Source: Chloroflexota bacterium (GTDB taxonomy: Bacteria; Chloroflexota; Anaerolineae; Ardenticatenales; Ardenticatenaceae). Taken from it: 6,674 bases of DNA. Made by a program: the position numbers and the translations under genes. Location: assembly GCA_003520455.1 (NCBI GenBank), contig DOUV01000686.1, positions 1 to 6,674 on the forward strand. The letters are read 5' to 3'. Below, piece after piece: positions 6,660 to 6,674 of this stretch; within the stretch, counting starts at the first letter, position 1, and each line of letters opens with the position of its first letter. A model generated the notes under the pieces. That model did no database searches. It had not been told where the DNA came from and saw nothing but the letters and a program-made list of their open reading frames with translations.

Positions 6660-6674
6660 CAAGACTTCGGAAGT
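6660..6674. repeat. Palindromic repeat, copy 2 (cut by the window edge)
   Basis: CAAGACTTCGGAAGT at 6660-6674 is the exact reverse complement of 6581-6595, and the match extends one base further left. The palindrome is incomplete only because the window ends. The bases between the two copies (6596-6659) hold no gene I can support. The pair could be the ends of a small non-autonomous element or two units of a dispersed repeat family. Confidence 0.6.

Noticed and set aside
6579..6674. CRISPR array
   Set aside because: Only two copies are seen, they are in opposite orientation and only about 15 bases long, and no direct repeat-spacer pattern exists.

Overview
The window is GC-rich, tightly packed bacterial DNA. 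It carries one plus-strand operon of five genes (239-6482), with a 238-base leader upstream and a 192-base repeat-bearing tail downstream. Junctions between genes range from a 4-base overlap to a 5-base gap, so the five genes are very likely transcribed together and translationally coupled. The host cannot be fixed from this sequence. High GC, GTG start use and short palindromic repeats in the tail would suit a Chloroflexota-like or other high-GC environmental bacterium, but that is a weak inference.

Layout: 1-238 is a leader with two possible sigma70-like promoters (about 52-79 and 190-217) and a good ribosome binding site (227-235). 239-1516 encodes a GT1-family glycosyltransferase of the sterol/lipid type. 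1518-3197 encodes an AMP-forming fatty acid ligase, most like fatty acyl-AMP ligases. 3197-5221 encodes a two-domain ketosynthase of the KAS III/OleA thiolase fold. Its first half has an intact Cys-His-Asn triad, while its second half has lost all three residues. 5227-5481 encodes an acyl carrier protein. 5478-6482 encodes an extended NAD(P)-dependent short-chain reductase (3-beta-HSD/OleD-like). 6483-6674 is non-coding and holds a G-rich tract, a 7-bp hairpin and two inverted copies of a palindrome.

Inferred pathway: the ligase activates a free fatty acid and loads it on the carrier protein. The ketosynthase condenses this acyl chain with a second acyl or beta-ketoacyl partner. The reductase reduces the resulting keto group, and the glycosyltransferase puts a sugar on the hydroxylated lipid. 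The individual families are recognisable, but I do not recognise this five-gene set as a characterised pathway. It partly resembles the OleABCD head-to-head condensation pathway, but has no OleB-type hydrolase and has gained a carrier protein and a glycosyltransferase. The single-chain active/inactive ketosynthase is the most distinctive part.
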